Of a stretch of DNA of 64,000 nt, positions 32,201 through 41,010 are shown piece by piece. The position numbers and the translations under genes were made by a program. Below the pieces are notes generated by a model. The model was not told the origin of the DNA. It searched no databases and saw only the letters and a list, made by a program, of their open reading frames with translations. Source of the stretch: Brevundimonas albigilva (GTDB taxonomy: Bacteria > Pseudomonadota > Alphaproteobacteria > Caulobacterales > Caulobacteraceae); the NCBI RefSeq assembly GCF_023503965.1, contig NZ_CP097298.1, forward strand, positions 2,823,501-2,887,500. The letters run 5' to 3'. Each line of letters opens with the position of its first letter. The first letter of the stretch is position 1.

Positions 32201-32432
32201 CGATGTCTTCGGCCGAGATGGCGTCCACAAGCGCGGTCTCGTTGCGCTTGATGTCGATCGACTGGGCCTGTGACGCCCGGATGCCGGTGACGACGATCTC
32301 GCCGACCTCGGCGACGTTCTGGTCCATCGGGACCTGTTCCTGGGGCGCGTCCGCCGTCTGGGCGTAGGCCGGCGCGACGAGCGCCGAACTGGCCAGCAGG
32401 GCCGCGACCAGGGGTCGCTGGTGTAGTCTCAT
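29270..32432 (-). CDS. TonB-dependent receptor, Caulobacter/Xanthomonas type (two frameshifts)
   Basis: An outer-membrane transporter of about 1054 residues for a bulky substrate, here probably a sugar. A Sec signal peptide (MRLHQRPLVAALLASSALVA) is followed by the TonB box region EIVVTGIRASQAQSIDIKR and plug domain (SAEDIGKLPDVTVADAL, STVNIRGLPQVITLLNGEQY). The C-terminal strand ends in RYSVGIRARF with the required aromatic residue. Missing bases near 32161-32163 and at 29995-30000 split the frame into three; both repairs restore conserved sequence. The gene is 47 bases after the GH3 stop. The TonB-Xanth-Caul subfamily often imports oligosaccharides. Confidence 0.9.
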
Positions 32433-32479
32433 TGTCTCTTCGTCCCTCTTTGCAGCGCCGCGTGCGTTGGCGGCATTTC

Positions 32480-34753
32480 TCAGGGCCTTGTGGTGGTCCC
32501 TGAAATGGTGGTCCGGCCCGTCAGGCCGGGATCGCCCGCGTCGTGGGCGATGGCGACGGCGTACTCCCCCGCCTCGATGCGCCAGCCGGGCAGGCTGGTG
32601 TCGTAGTCGGCGATGATGCGGGGCTCGGCTTTGATGGTCACACGTCGGGTTTCGCCGGGCTGGAGCGACAGTCGCGACCAGCCGGCCAGGCGGCGCGGGC
32701 GTTCGCCGCCGGCAGGGCGGACGTAGAGTTGGGGCACGTCGACGCCGGCGACGCGGCCGGTGTTGGTGACGTCGACGCTGACGCTGAGGCCGTCGTCGTT
32801 CGAAACGGCCAGTTTGTCGTAGGCGAAGCTCGTGTAGGACAGGCCGTGGCCGAACGGGAACAGCGGCTTCAGCCTCTGACGCTCGTACCAGCGATAGCCG
32901 ACGTCGGCGCCTTCGACATAGTCGACGGCGAAGTCCTGCATGCCGGGGGCGGGCGGGGCGCCGGGGTTGGCGGCGGCGTCCGCGGCGGCGCTGTCGGCCG
33001 CCTTCAGCAGGTCCAGGCCGGGCGGGACCGGACGGGGCGGCTGGTCGGCGGCGGCGGGAAAGGTGATCGGCAGGCGACCCGACGGATTGACCTGGCCGAA
33101 CAGGATGCGGGCGATGGCCTCGCCGCCGCGCTGTCCGGGGTACCAGGCCTGGATGACGGCCGGAACCCGATCGATCCAGGGCATCAGCACCGGGCCGCCG
33201 GTCTCCAGCACCACGACAGTCCGGGGATTGGCCTGGGCGGCCGCCGCGATCAGGGCGTTCTGCTCGGCGGCCAGGTCCAGGTTTTCGGAATCGACCGCCT
33301 CGGTGCTCCATTTGGTGGCGAAGACCACCACGACGTCGGCCGCCGCCGCCGCCGCGCGGGCCGCCTCCAGATCATCACCGGCGGCGAAGCTCACCGTCGC
33401 CTGCGGGGCCAGCGCGCGGATCGCATTCAGCGGCGAAGAGGCATGATAGGTGTATCGCGCGAAAGAGGCCGCCGCCCCCGACGTCAGCGGCACCTCGACG
33501 GGCGCGCCGCCGACCGAGCGGACCTGGGACGACCCGCCGCCCGACAGGACGCCGACATCGGCATGGCCGCCGATCAGGGCGATGGTGCGGGCGTTCGTCG
33601 CCAGCGGCAGGACGCCGCCCTCGTTCTTCAGCAGGACGATGCCCGCCTCGGCGGCGCGCTGGGCGACTTCGGCGTGGGCGGCGTAGTCGATGTCCTGCGG
33701 TTCGGTCACCACGGGCGCGTCCAGCACGCCCGCCCCGATCAGGCCGGTCAGGAAGCGACGGACCATGTCGTCCAGCCGCGCCTGCGGAATTTGGCCGGCT
33801 TCCAGCGCTTCCCGGAACGGCGCGTCGAAGTAGAGAGCCTTGTCCAGTTCCTGGCCCGAAGCCTGGTCGAGACCCGCCATCGCCGCCTTGACGGTGGAAT
33901 GGACCGCGCCCCAGTCGGACATGACCCAGCCTTCATAGCCCCAGTCGCGCTTCAGCACCTGGTTCAGCAGGAAGTCGTTCTCGCACGACCAGTCGCCGTT
34001 GACCTTGTTGTAGGCGCACATGACCGAGGCGGGGTCGCCCCGCTCGATGGCGATTTGGAAGGCCAGGAGGTCGCTCTCGCGCAGCGCCGCCTCGTCCAGG
34101 CGGGCGTCCATGATCATTCGCCCGGTCTCCTGGGAGTTGAAGGCGAAATGCTTGATCGTTGAAGCGACGGCGTTCGACTGGACCCCCCGGATATGCTCGC
34201 CCGCCAGCACGCCGGCCAGCAGCGGATCCTCGCCCAGATATTCGAAGTTGCGGCCCGCCCAAGGATCGCGCGTCAGGTTGACCCCGCCGGCCAGCAGGGC
34301 GTTGAAGGTCTTGGCGCGCGCTTCGGCGCCGATCATGGCCCCGCCGGCGTAGGCGATCTCGGGGTCGAAGCTGGCGGCGGTGGCCAGGCTGGCGGGCAGG
34401 GCCGTGGCGACGTCGCCCTTGCGCTGCTCGACCTGGTTGGCGACGCCCAGGCTGGCGTCGCTTTCGCGGATGTCGGGGATGCCCAGGCGCGGGATGCCCG
34501 GGATATGGCCGGCCGACGGGATCATGTCCTCGACCGGCGCGCCCGGCGTCCGCTCGGCCAGCGGCGGGAAATAGCCGTGGATCAGCTGCAGCTTCTCGTC
34601 CTTCGTCATCCGCGCCAGCAGGGCGTCCGCCCGTTCCGCGCTCTGGACGTGGGAGGCGGCCGGCGACGGCTGCGCCTGGGCCCAGGCGGACGGCGTCGTC
34701 GCCAGGACGACGGCGAAGACGGAAACGCCGAGCAGAAGCGAACGAGAACGCAT
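32480..34753 (-). CDS. Secreted glycoside hydrolase family 3 beta-glucosidase
   Basis: GH3 enzymes release terminal glucose or xylose from beta-linked oligosaccharides. A signal peptide (MRSRSLLLGVSVFAVVLATT, cut after SAWAQA) directs it to the periplasm or beyond. The N-terminal barrel has NAVASTIKHFAFNSQETGR and the nucleophile Asp in GWVMSDWGAVHS. The middle sandwich has ATKWSTEAVDSENLDL and LFPFGHGLSYT, followed by a fibronectin-III-like C-terminal domain (VSVDVTNTGRVAG). At 757 residues it is complete. As first gene of the leftward unit it would supply or trim the substrate imported by the TonB receptor. Confidence 0.9.
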   Translation of the reverse strand: MRSRSLLLGVSVFAVVLATTPSAWAQAQPSPAASHVQSAERADALLARMTKDEKLQLIHGYFPPLAERTPGAPVEDMIPSAGHIPGIPRLGIPDIRESDASLGVANQVEQRKGDVATALPASLATAASFDPEIAYAGGAMIGAEARAKTFNALLAGGVNLTRDPWAGRNFEYLGEDPLLAGVLAGEHIRGVQSNAVASTIKHFAFNSQETGRMIMDARLDEAALRESDLLAFQIAIERGDPASVMCAYNKVNGDWSCENDFLLNQVLKRDWGYEGWVMSDWGAVHSTVKAAMAGLDQASGQELDKALYFDAPFREALEAGQIPQARLDDMVRRFLTGLIGAGVLDAPVVTEPQDIDYAAHAEVAQRAAEAGIVLLKNEGGVLPLATNARTIALIGGHADVGVLSGGGSSQVRSVGGAPVEVPLTSGAAASFARYTYHASSPLNAIRALAPQATVSFAAGDDLEAARAAAAAADVVVVFATKWSTEAVDSENLDLAAEQNALIAAAAQANPRTVVVLETGGPVLMPWIDRVPAVIQAWYPGQRGGEAIARILFGQVNPSGRLPITFPAAADQPPRPVPPGLDLLKAADSAAADAAANPGAPPAPGMQDFAVDYVEGADVGYRWYERQRLKPLFPFGHGLSYTSFAYDKLAVSNDDGLSVSVDVTNTGRVAGVDVPQLYVRPAGGERPRRLAGWSRLSLQPGETRRVTIKAEPRIIADYDTSLPGWRIEAGEYAVAIAHDAGDPGLTGRTTISGTTTRP

Positions 34754-34954
34754 GGAAACTCCCCTGAAGACATCGACAGACCGCCCCTCGCGGCCTTCAG
34801 TTGTCAGGAGAAACAGCCGCGCCGCGTCGCGCGGCGACGGGTGTGCGGCCTGGTGAAGCGCACCGATCCGGCCGCCGGCCCGATCCGTCGCTTCGATATT
34901 CCTCCCTGAGCGGAAGAGTCTGACGCCCTTCTCGAGTCGCTTTGAAGCATGAAA

Positions 34955-34968
34955 TGAGAACGTTCACA
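34955..34968. promoter_or_regulatory. Candidate LacI-family operator before the GH3 gene
   Basis: TGAGAACGTTCACA has TG/CA ends and the central AACGTT dyad typical of LacI/GalR operators, with only one pair of positions off symmetry. It overlaps a leftward TTGTGA that could be a -35 element. It lies 202 bases before the GH3 ATG. The link to the LacI gene at the far end of the cluster is inferred. Confidence 0.5.
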
Positions 34969-35018
34969 ACGACGCGTCCGCGTAACGGCGATCACGCTGT
35001 GCAACAACCGGAAGAGGA

Positions 35019-35108
35019 TGGCGGGTGGTGAGAGATTCGAACTCTCGGAAGCCTCGCAGCTTCGCCGGTTTTCAAGACCGGTGCATTAAACCGCTCTGCC
35101 AACCACCC
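35019..35108 (-). tRNA. tRNA-Ser (anticodon UGA)
   Basis: The seven-base acceptor GGGTGGT pairs with ACCACCC near the 3' end, followed by discriminator G and a genome-encoded CCA. The anticodon loop CTTGAAA sits on a CCGGT/ACCGG stem and gives anticodon TGA (plus-strand TCA at 35072-35074). The TpsiC loop is GTTCGAAT on a GAGAG stem. The long variable arm (GCGAAGCTGCGAGGCTTC region) is diagnostic for serine. The gene is 90 bases including CCA and reads UCA and other UCN codons. Confidence 0.95.
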
Positions 35109-35179
35109 GCGGCGCGCCCGCCATAGCAAACGAACCCGGCATTAACCAAAGGGGAAATGTCCGGCGGCATCCTGAGCGG

Positions 35180-36019
35180 ATGAAAGCGGCGGCGAGACGA
35201 TCGATGAGGGCGCGCGACCTGATGCGCGGCGTGCTGGCGCTGGCCGGCGTCGCGCTTCTGGCGGCCTGTTCCAGCGTGGGCGGAGCGCGGCCCTCGGCGC
35301 GTCCGCCCGCATCCCAGGCGCCGGTGGTGCGTGACCCGGCGCCGATCGTTTCGGGGACCATGCGGCCCTATCAGGTGCGCGGGCGCTGGTATCGGCCCGA
35401 GGAGCAGCCGAACTACGACGAGGTCGGCATGGCCTCGTGGTACGGCTCGGCCCACGACGGGCGCCCGACCTCGACTGGCGAGCGGTTCGACATGACCGCC
35501 CTGACCGCGGCGCACAAGACGCTGCCGCTGCCCGGCCTGGTCGAGGTGACGAACCTGGAGACCGGCCAGCGGGTGGTGGTGCGGATCAACGACCGCGGCC
35601 CGTTCGCGGAGGGGCGCATCATCGACCTATCGCGGGAGGCGGCCGACGAATTGGGCCTTCTGGCCAAGGGCGTGGGGCGGGTGCGGGTGCGGTATCTGGG
35701 CCGGGCGCCGCGTCTGGGCGGCGGCGGGACGGTGCTGACGGCCGAGGCGGGGACGCCCTTGGCGACGTCTTCCGCGCCTGCGGCGTCGGTCTCGTCGGCC
35801 CAGGCCGGGCCGTTCTGGGTCCAGGCCGGAAGCTTCTCAGACGCCGGGGAGGCGCGGCGAATCGCCGACAGGCTGAGCGGCTGGGTCCGGGCCGACGCCG
35901 GCGCGGCGCGCTTCCGCGTCGTCGTGGGGCCGTGGGACGACGCCAACGCCGCCGAGCGAGGCCGCCAGGCCGTGGTGGCGCGGGGTTACGCCGACGCCCT
36001 GTTGATATCGGGAAGCTGA
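35180..36019 (+). CDS. rlpA: RlpA-like septal ring lytic transglycosylase lipoprotein with SPOR domain
   Basis: RlpA cuts stem-peptide-free glycan strands at the division septum. The N-terminus ends in a lipobox (VALLAACSS). The double-psi beta-barrel has GMASWYGSAHDGRPTSTGE with catalytic Glu/Asp positions, HKTLPLPGLVEVTNL and VVRINDRGPFAEGRIIDLS. A C-terminal SPOR domain (FWVQAGSFSDAGEARRIADR) binds denuded septal peptidoglycan. The frame is intact at 279 residues. An earlier basic stretch precedes the signal, and the ATG at MRGVLALAG (residue 15) is an alternative start. Divergent from tRNA-Ser. Confidence 0.9.
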   Translation: MKAAARRSMRARDLMRGVLALAGVALLAACSSVGGARPSARPPASQAPVVRDPAPIVSGTMRPYQVRGRWYRPEEQPNYDEVGMASWYGSAHDGRPTSTGERFDMTALTAAHKTLPLPGLVEVTNLETGQRVVVRINDRGPFAEGRIIDLSREAADELGLLAKGVGRVRVRYLGRAPRLGGGGTVLTAEAGTPLATSSAPAASVSSAQAGPFWVQAGSFSDAGEARRIADRLSGWVRADAGAARFRVVVGPWDDANAAERGRQAVVARGYADALLISGS

Positions 36020-36067
36020 TCGTCGCGCGGGCTTGCGTCCGGGCGCGCCGGGGCGCCATGAAGCCCT

Positions 36068-36700
36068 GTGTCCCGAGGCAAGTTCATCACCTTCGAAGGC
36101 GGAGAGGGCGCCGGCAAGTCGACCCAGGTCGGTCGGCTGGTCGCCCGGCTGCAACCCTTGTTGAACGAACGCGCGGTGGTCCGCACCCGCGAACCGGGCG
36201 GCTCCAAGGGCGCGGAAGTGATCCGCAACCTGGTCGTGGCGACGGAGGCCGAGCCCTGGTCGGCGATGACCGAGACCCTGCTGATGTATGCGGCGCGTTC
36301 CGACCATCTGGAGAACACCATCCGGCCGGCCCTGGCGGCGGGCGACTGGGTCGTGTGCGACCGCTTCGCCGACTCCAGCCGCGCCTATCAGGGCGCGGGC
36401 GGGGGCGTGGCGCCGGGCTTCATCGAACAGGTCGACGCCGCCGTGGTGGGTGACGACCAGCCGGATCTGACCCTGGTGTTCGACCTGCCGGTCGAGGTGG
36501 GGCTGGAGCGGGCCTTCGGGCGGGGGCTGTTCGAGACGCGGTTCGAGTCCAAGGGCCTGGCCTTCCACCAGCGGCTGCGCGAGGGTTTCCTGAAGATCGT
36601 CGAGACAAACCCGGCCCGCTGCGTCCGCATCGACGCCGTGGGCGACCTCGACACGGTCGAGGAGCGGGTGTGGCGCGCGGTGCAGGAGCGGCTGCTGTGA
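36068..36700 (+). CDS. tmk: Thymidylate kinase
   Basis: Thymidylate kinase phosphorylates dTMP to dTDP for DNA synthesis. The P-loop FEGGEGAGKSTQ is at residue 9, the DRY-like motif appears as CDRFADSSRAYQG, and the LID region contains RGLFETRFESKG. At 210 residues it is full length. GTG is the probable start, giving MSRGKFITFEGGEG. The stop overlaps the holB start codon (GTGA), so the two genes are translationally coupled, a common tmk-holB-tatD arrangement. Confidence 0.95.
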   Translation: MSRGKFITFEGGEGAGKSTQVGRLVARLQPLLNERAVVRTREPGGSKGAEVIRNLVVATEAEPWSAMTETLLMYAARSDHLENTIRPALAAGDWVVCDRFADSSRAYQGAGGGVAPGFIEQVDAAVVGDDQPDLTLVFDLPVEVGLERAFGRGLFETRFESKGLAFHQRLREGFLKIVETNPARCVRIDAVGDLDTVEERVWRAVQERLL

Positions 36701-37689
36701 GCGAGGATCACCCCCGCGACCGGTTCGATCTGGTTCCCGACGTGGCCGCCGAGACGGCCTTCATGGACGCCTGGACGCGCGGCCGGCTGCATCACGCCTG
36801 GCTGCTGTGCGGGGTCGAGGGGGCGGGCAAGGCCACCTTCGCCTATCGCGCCGCGCGTCGTCTGATGGGAGCGACGGCCGATCCGTCGCGCGGACCGCTG
36901 GGGGCGCTGAGGGACGATCCGGTCAGCCGCCTGATTTCGGCCCAGGCCCATCCCGACCTGCTGGTGCTCGAGCGGGCGGTCGAGGGCGGCAAGGTCAAGA
37001 AGTCGATCTCGGTCGATCAGGCGCGCCAACTGCCGGAGTTCTTTTCCAAGAGCCCGTCGCAGGCGCGCTACCGCGTGGCGATCATCGATGCGGCCGACGA
37101 TCTGAACGTCAACGCCGCCAACGCCTTGCTGAAGGTTCTTGAAGAACCGCCCGAGCGCGGCGTCCTGTTCCTGGTCACCCATGCGCCGGGGCGGCTGCTG
37201 GCCACGATCCGGTCGCGATGCCGACGCCTGAGCTTTCCGATCTGGCCGCAGGACAGACTTGAGGCGCTGGTGCGGAACCGGACGGGCGCCGAGCCCGGGG
37301 ATGCGGCCCATGCGGCGGCGATGGCGGGCGGATCGCCCGGCGCGGCCCTGGCCCTGGCGTCTGGCGCGACCTTCGAGATGGACCAGCTGGCGCGCCAGTG
37401 GGTGTCGGGCGACATCGACCGGGCCGAGGCCCTGGCCGTCGCCGACAAGTTCCGCGGGGCCGAGGGGCAGGAACGGTTCGAGACCCTGATGGACCGGCTG
37501 ATCGCGGCGGTGCGGGTGCGGGCGCTGGACGCCGCGCCGGGCGCCGGGAACCGCTGGGCCGAGCTGTGGGAGCGGCTGAGCCCGCTGCCCGACCGTGCAG
37601 CCGGCCTGAACCTGGATCGCGGCGACGTGCTGGCCGGCGCGCTGGCCGACGTCCGGCGGACTCGCGCCCAGACGGAGGCGGCCGGCTGA
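36697..37689 (+). CDS. holB: DNA polymerase III subunit delta' (clamp loader)
   Basis: The delta' subunit is a rigid part of the clamp loader that places the sliding clamp on DNA. The AAA+ fold is visible: HHAWLLCGVEGAGKATFAYR (P-loop-like), then ARYRVAIIDAADDLNVNAAN and ALLKVLEEPP, then SRCRRLSF, in which the sensor 1-type motif is kept. Start GTG overlaps the tmk stop, and the TGA stop overlaps the tatD ATG. Length is 330 residues, in family range. Confidence 0.93.
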   Translation: MSEDHPRDRFDLVPDVAAETAFMDAWTRGRLHHAWLLCGVEGAGKATFAYRAARRLMGATADPSRGPLGALRDDPVSRLISAQAHPDLLVLERAVEGGKVKKSISVDQARQLPEFFSKSPSQARYRVAIIDAADDLNVNAANALLKVLEEPPERGVLFLVTHAPGRLLATIRSRCRRLSFPIWPQDRLEALVRNRTGAEPGDAAHAAAMAGGSPGAALALASGATFEMDQLARQWVSGDIDRAEALAVADKFRGAEGQERFETLMDRLIAAVRVRALDAAPGAGNRWAELWERLSPLPDRAAGLNLDRGDVLAGALADVRRTRAQTEAAG

Positions 37690-38474
37690 TGCTGATCGAC
37701 AGCCATGTGAACCTGCACGCCCCCCAGTTCGACGAGGACCGCGACGCCGTGATTGAGCGCGCCCGTGCGGCCGGAGTGCGTCTGATGGTCGAGATTTCCG
37801 ACCGGCTGACGACCTTTGAGGCGACGCACGGCCTGGCGATGGCCAACGACGACATCTGGTGCACGGTCGGCGTCCATCCGCATGAGGCCAAGGACGCGGC
37901 GGACCTGACGGCGGCGACGCTGATCGACCTGGCCGGCCGACCCCGCGTGGTCGGGATCGGCGAGTGCGGCCTGGACTTCCACTACGACCTGAGCCCGCGC
38001 GAGGTTCAGGCGGCGGTGTTCCGACAGCACGTGAAGGCGGCGCGCGAGACCGGCCTGCCGCTGGTGGTCCACACGCGCGAGGCCGACGACGTGATGGCGG
38101 CGATCCTGCGGGAGGAATACGCCGCCGGGCCGTTCCGGATGCTGATGCACTGCTACACCAGCGGGGCCGAGCTGGCCGCGACGGCGGCGGACCTCGGGGC
38201 GTGGTTCTCGGTGTCCGGCATCGCCACCTTCAAGGCGGCGGAGGAGGTCAGGGCGGTGATCCGCGACATGCCGGCCGACCGGATCATCGTCGAGACGGAT
38301 TGCCCCTATCTGGCGCCGATCCCGCATCGCGGGCGCCGCAACGAGCCGGCCTATGTCGGCCTGGTGCTGGACAAGCTGGCGGAAATCCGGGGCTGGAGCG
38401 CCGAGGAGGCCGACGCACGCACCACCGACGCCTTCTTCGCCCTGTTCGACCGCATCCCGAGGCCGGCGGCATGA
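37689..38474 (+). CDS. tatD: TatD family metal-dependent hydrolase (deoxyribonuclease-like)
   Basis: TatD proteins are TIM-barrel metallohydrolases with 3'-5' DNase activity. Motifs include GVHPHEA, GIGECGLDFHYD, LVVHTREADD, LMHCYTSG and ETDCPYLAPIPHRG, with most metal ligands. The first motif is IDSHVNLH; the usual HxH is replaced by H-V-N, so one metal ligand is missing or shifted, a variant I believe is common in Caulobacterales. The 261-residue protein is intact. Overlaps at both ends place it in the tmk-holB-tatD-MBL unit. Confidence 0.9.
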   Translation: MLIDSHVNLHAPQFDEDRDAVIERARAAGVRLMVEISDRLTTFEATHGLAMANDDIWCTVGVHPHEAKDAADLTAATLIDLAGRPRVVGIGECGLDFHYDLSPREVQAAVFRQHVKAARETGLPLVVHTREADDVMAAILREEYAAGPFRMLMHCYTSGAELAATAADLGAWFSVSGIATFKAAEEVRAVIRDMPADRIIVETDCPYLAPIPHRGRRNEPAYVGLVLDKLAEIRGWSAEEADARTTDAFFALFDRIPRPAA

Positions 38475-39265
38475 GCCTGGAGGTCGTCATCCTGGGTTGC
38501 GGTTCGTCGGGCGGGGTGCCGCGCGCCGACGGCGACTGGGGCGCCTGCGACCCGGCCGAGCCCCGCAACCGGCGCACGCGCTGCACGATGCTGGCGCGCA
38601 AGACCGGGCCGGAGGGCGTCACCAACGTCCTGATCGACACCTCGCCGGATCTGCGCGAACAGATGCTGGCCAGCGGGACGACCCATGTCGACGCGGTGCT
38701 CTACACCCACGACCACGCCGACCAGACGCATGGCGTCGACGATCTGCGGACCTTCGCGGCGCGGTCGCGTCGGCGCATACCCGCCTGGATGGATGCGGCG
38801 ACCCAGGCCTCGCTGACCCACCGGTTCGACTACATCTTCGAGATGAAGCTGGGCTACCCGCCGTTGCTGGACGCGCGGGTGATCCCGCCGCACGGCCAGC
38901 CCTGGAGCGTGGAAGGCGCCGGCGGCGCCGTCCCGGTCGTGACCTTCGACCAGGCGCACGGACCGATCCGCTCGGTCGGCTATCGGCTGGGCGACATGGC
39001 CTATTCCAGCGACGTGTCGGACCTGGACGAGGCGGCGCTGGACGCCGTGCGCGGCTGTCAACTGTGGATCGTGGACGCCCTGCGCTACGCCCCGCACCCG
39101 ACCCATGCGCATCTTGACCGCGCGCTGGAATGGATCGCCGCCGCCGAGGTGAAGCGCGCGGTCCTGACCAACCTGCACATCGATATGGACTATCGCACCC
39201 TGTCGGCCCAGCTGCCGGCCCATGTGGAGGTCGCCTTCGACGGCTGGACCGCGCGGCTGGACTGA
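38471..39265 (+). CDS. MBL-fold hydrolase, PhnP/RNase Z-like
   Basis: A metallo-beta-lactamase-fold protein of 264 residues. The signature YTHDHADQTHG (HxHxDH) holds the metal site, LGCGSSGGVPR is the typical PhnP-like N-terminus, and LTNLHIDMDY gives a late His ligand. PhnP relatives cleave cyclic phosphodiesters such as ribose 1,2-cyclic phosphate, but no phosphonate genes are nearby, so the substrate is unknown. Its ATG overlaps the tatD stop, an arrangement often conserved in alphaproteobacteria. Confidence 0.87.
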   Translation: MSLEVVILGCGSSGGVPRADGDWGACDPAEPRNRRTRCTMLARKTGPEGVTNVLIDTSPDLREQMLASGTTHVDAVLYTHDHADQTHGVDDLRTFAARSRRRIPAWMDAATQASLTHRFDYIFEMKLGYPPLLDARVIPPHGQPWSVEGAGGAVPVVTFDQAHGPIRSVGYRLGDMAYSSDVSDLDEAALDAVRGCQLWIVDALRYAPHPTHAHLDRALEWIAAAEVKRAVLTNLHIDMDYRTLSAQLPAHVEVAFDGWTARLD

Positions 39266-39268
39266 GCG

Positions 39269-40537
39269 TCAGCTCTTGAGGGCCCGGCCGGCCACGACGG
39301 CCTTGTCGCCGAACTTCTCGCGCAGCCTGTCGATGGCGCGCTCGGTCTTCAGGGCGCGGGTCTCGGCGGTCTGGAAAAGGCCGGCGGGGGCGTCCTCGGC
39401 GTCCTGTATGTCGGCCATGCCGATGCCGATCAGGCGATAGGGCCGGCCCAGTTCGGGCTTCAGCAGATCGCGACCGGCGGCGAACAGGGCGCGCGCCGTC
39501 TGGACCGGCTCGGACAGGGTCACGCGGCGGGTGACGATCTTGAAGTCGGTGCGGCGCAGCTTCAGCACCAGGACGCGGCTGGCCACCCCGTCGCGGCGGG
39601 CCTTGGCCGCCAGCTTCTCGCACAGAGGCCACAGTTCGGCTTCCAGCGCCTCCTGGTCGGCCAGGTCCTCGTTGAAGGTGGTTTCGGCGCTCATGCCCTT
39701 GCGGTCGCGTTCGGGGTTCACCGCGCGCGCGTCGCGGGCGTGGGCCAGGTCGTGCAGGCGCAGACCCGATTCCCCGTAGCGCTTCACCAGATCGCGCACG
39801 TCGGCCCTGGCCAGGTCGCCGATCAGGGCGTAGCCGTCGCTGCGCAACGCCCGGCCGAAGACCGGTCCGACGCCGGGCAGGGCGGTGACGGGCTTGTCGG
39901 CCAGCAGGGCCTGGGCGTTGGCGCGGCCGATGACGGAAAAGCCCCGCGGCTTGTCCATCTCGGACGCCATCTTGGCCAGGAAGCGATTGGGCGCCAGGCC
40001 GATGGAAACCGTCAGGCCGGTCTCGTCTTCGACGGCCTTCTGGAAGCGGATCAGCTGCACGGCGGGCGGACCGCCGTTCAGGCGCTCGGTGCCCGACAGG
40101 TCGACCCAGGCCTCGTCCAGCGACAGCGGCTGGATCAGCGGCGTCAGACGGCCCAGCGCGCCCAGGATACGCTTCGATTCGAAGGTGTATTTGCTGAAGT
40201 CCGGCTTGATCACGACCGCGTCCGGACAGGCCTTCAGCGCCTTGAACATCGGCATGGCGGAACCGACGCCGTACAGGCGCGCCACATAACAAGCCGTCGA
40301 GACCACCCCGCGCTTGCCCCCGCCGACGATGACCGGCTTGTCACGAAGTTCGGGCCGGTCGCGCTTCTCCACCGAGGCGTAGAAGGCGTCGCAGTCCATG
40401 TGGGCGATCGACAGCTGGTCCAGTTCGGGGTCCGCGACGATGCGGCGCGAACCGCACGTCGGACAGCGCCGATCCGGCGGCCCGGCGGGGTCCTGGCCGG
40501 TCCACAGACAGTCGCGGCAGACGGCCTTGATGGCCAC
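39269..40537 (-). CDS. dinB: DNA polymerase IV (DinB, Y-family) with N-terminal zinc-ribbon extension
   Basis: DinB bypasses damaged bases. The Y-family core has [43 protein letters not shown] and the helix-hairpin-helix [13 protein letters not shown]. About 45 residues precede the core and carry CRDC and CPTC, a four-cysteine zinc-ribbon-like extension absent from Escherichia coli DinB. At 422 residues it is intact. No GTTC-N7-GTTC box is visible in the 107 bases upstream, so LexA control is not shown here. It is divergent from divK. Confidence 0.92.
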   Translation of the reverse strand: MAIKAVCRDCLWTGQDPAGPPDRRCPTCGSRRIVADPELDQLSIAHMDCDAFYASVEKRDRPELRDKPVIVGGGKRGVVSTACYVARLYGVGSAMPMFKALKACPDAVVIKPDFSKYTFESKRILGALGRLTPLIQPLSLDEAWVDLSGTERLNGGPPAVQLIRFQKAVEDETGLTVSIGLAPNRFLAKMASEMDKPRGFSVIGRANAQALLADKPVTALPGVGPVFGRALRSDGYALIGDLARADVRDLVKRYGESGLRLHDLAHARDARAVNPERDRKGMSAETTFNEDLADQEALEAELWPLCEKLAAKARRDGVASRVLVLKLRRTDFKIVTRRVTLSEPVQTARALFAAGRDLLKPELGRPYRLIGIGMADIQDAEDAPAGLFQTAETRALKTERAIDRLREKFGDKAVVAGRALKS

Positions 40538-40644
40538 GCTTTAAGCTCTCCGTAAGTTTGGCTTCATCCCAACTTAAGACTGGTCGGCCAGTATCGCATC
40601 AAGGAAGCCGTCCCCACGTTCAGGGACGCGCGGGCTGGGTGATG

Positions 40645-41010
40645 ATGTCGAAGAAGGTCCTCATCGTCGAGGATAACGAGCTGAACATGAAGCTTTTTCA
40701 TGATCTGCTCGATTCCCAGGGCTATGAGACGCTGCAGACCCGCGAAGGGATGCAGGCGCTGGCGCTGGCGCGCGCGCACCAGCCGGACCTGATCCTGATG
40801 GACATCCAGCTTCCCGAAATCTCCGGCCTGGAAGTCACCAAGTGGCTGAAGGACGACGAGGAGCTGAACCACATCCCCGTCATCGCCGTCACCGCCTTCG
40901 CCATGAAGGGCGACGAGGAGCGGATCCGGCAGGGCGGCTGCGAGGCCTATATCTCCAAGCCCATCTCGGTGATGCACTTCCTCGAAACCGTGAGGAAGCA
41001 CCTGACATGA
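40645..41010 (+). CDS. divK: Cell-fate single-domain response regulator DivK
   Basis: DivK is the phospho-signal that links the polar kinases PleC and DivJ to DivL-CckA in Caulobacter. This receiver domain starts [20 protein letters not shown] and has the phosphoacceptor Asp in [14 protein letters not shown], the Thr switch in [14 protein letters not shown] and the Lys in YISKPIS. The match to DivK is strong and there is no output domain. A second ATG lies one codon upstream. Its stop overlaps the pleD start, reproducing the divK-pleD operon of Caulobacter. Confidence 0.95.
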   Translation: MSKKVLIVEDNELNMKLFHDLLDSQGYETLQTREGMQALALARAHQPDLILMDIQLPEISGLEVTKWLKDDEELNHIPVIAVTAFAMKGDEERIRQGGCEAYISKPISVMHFLETVRKHLT

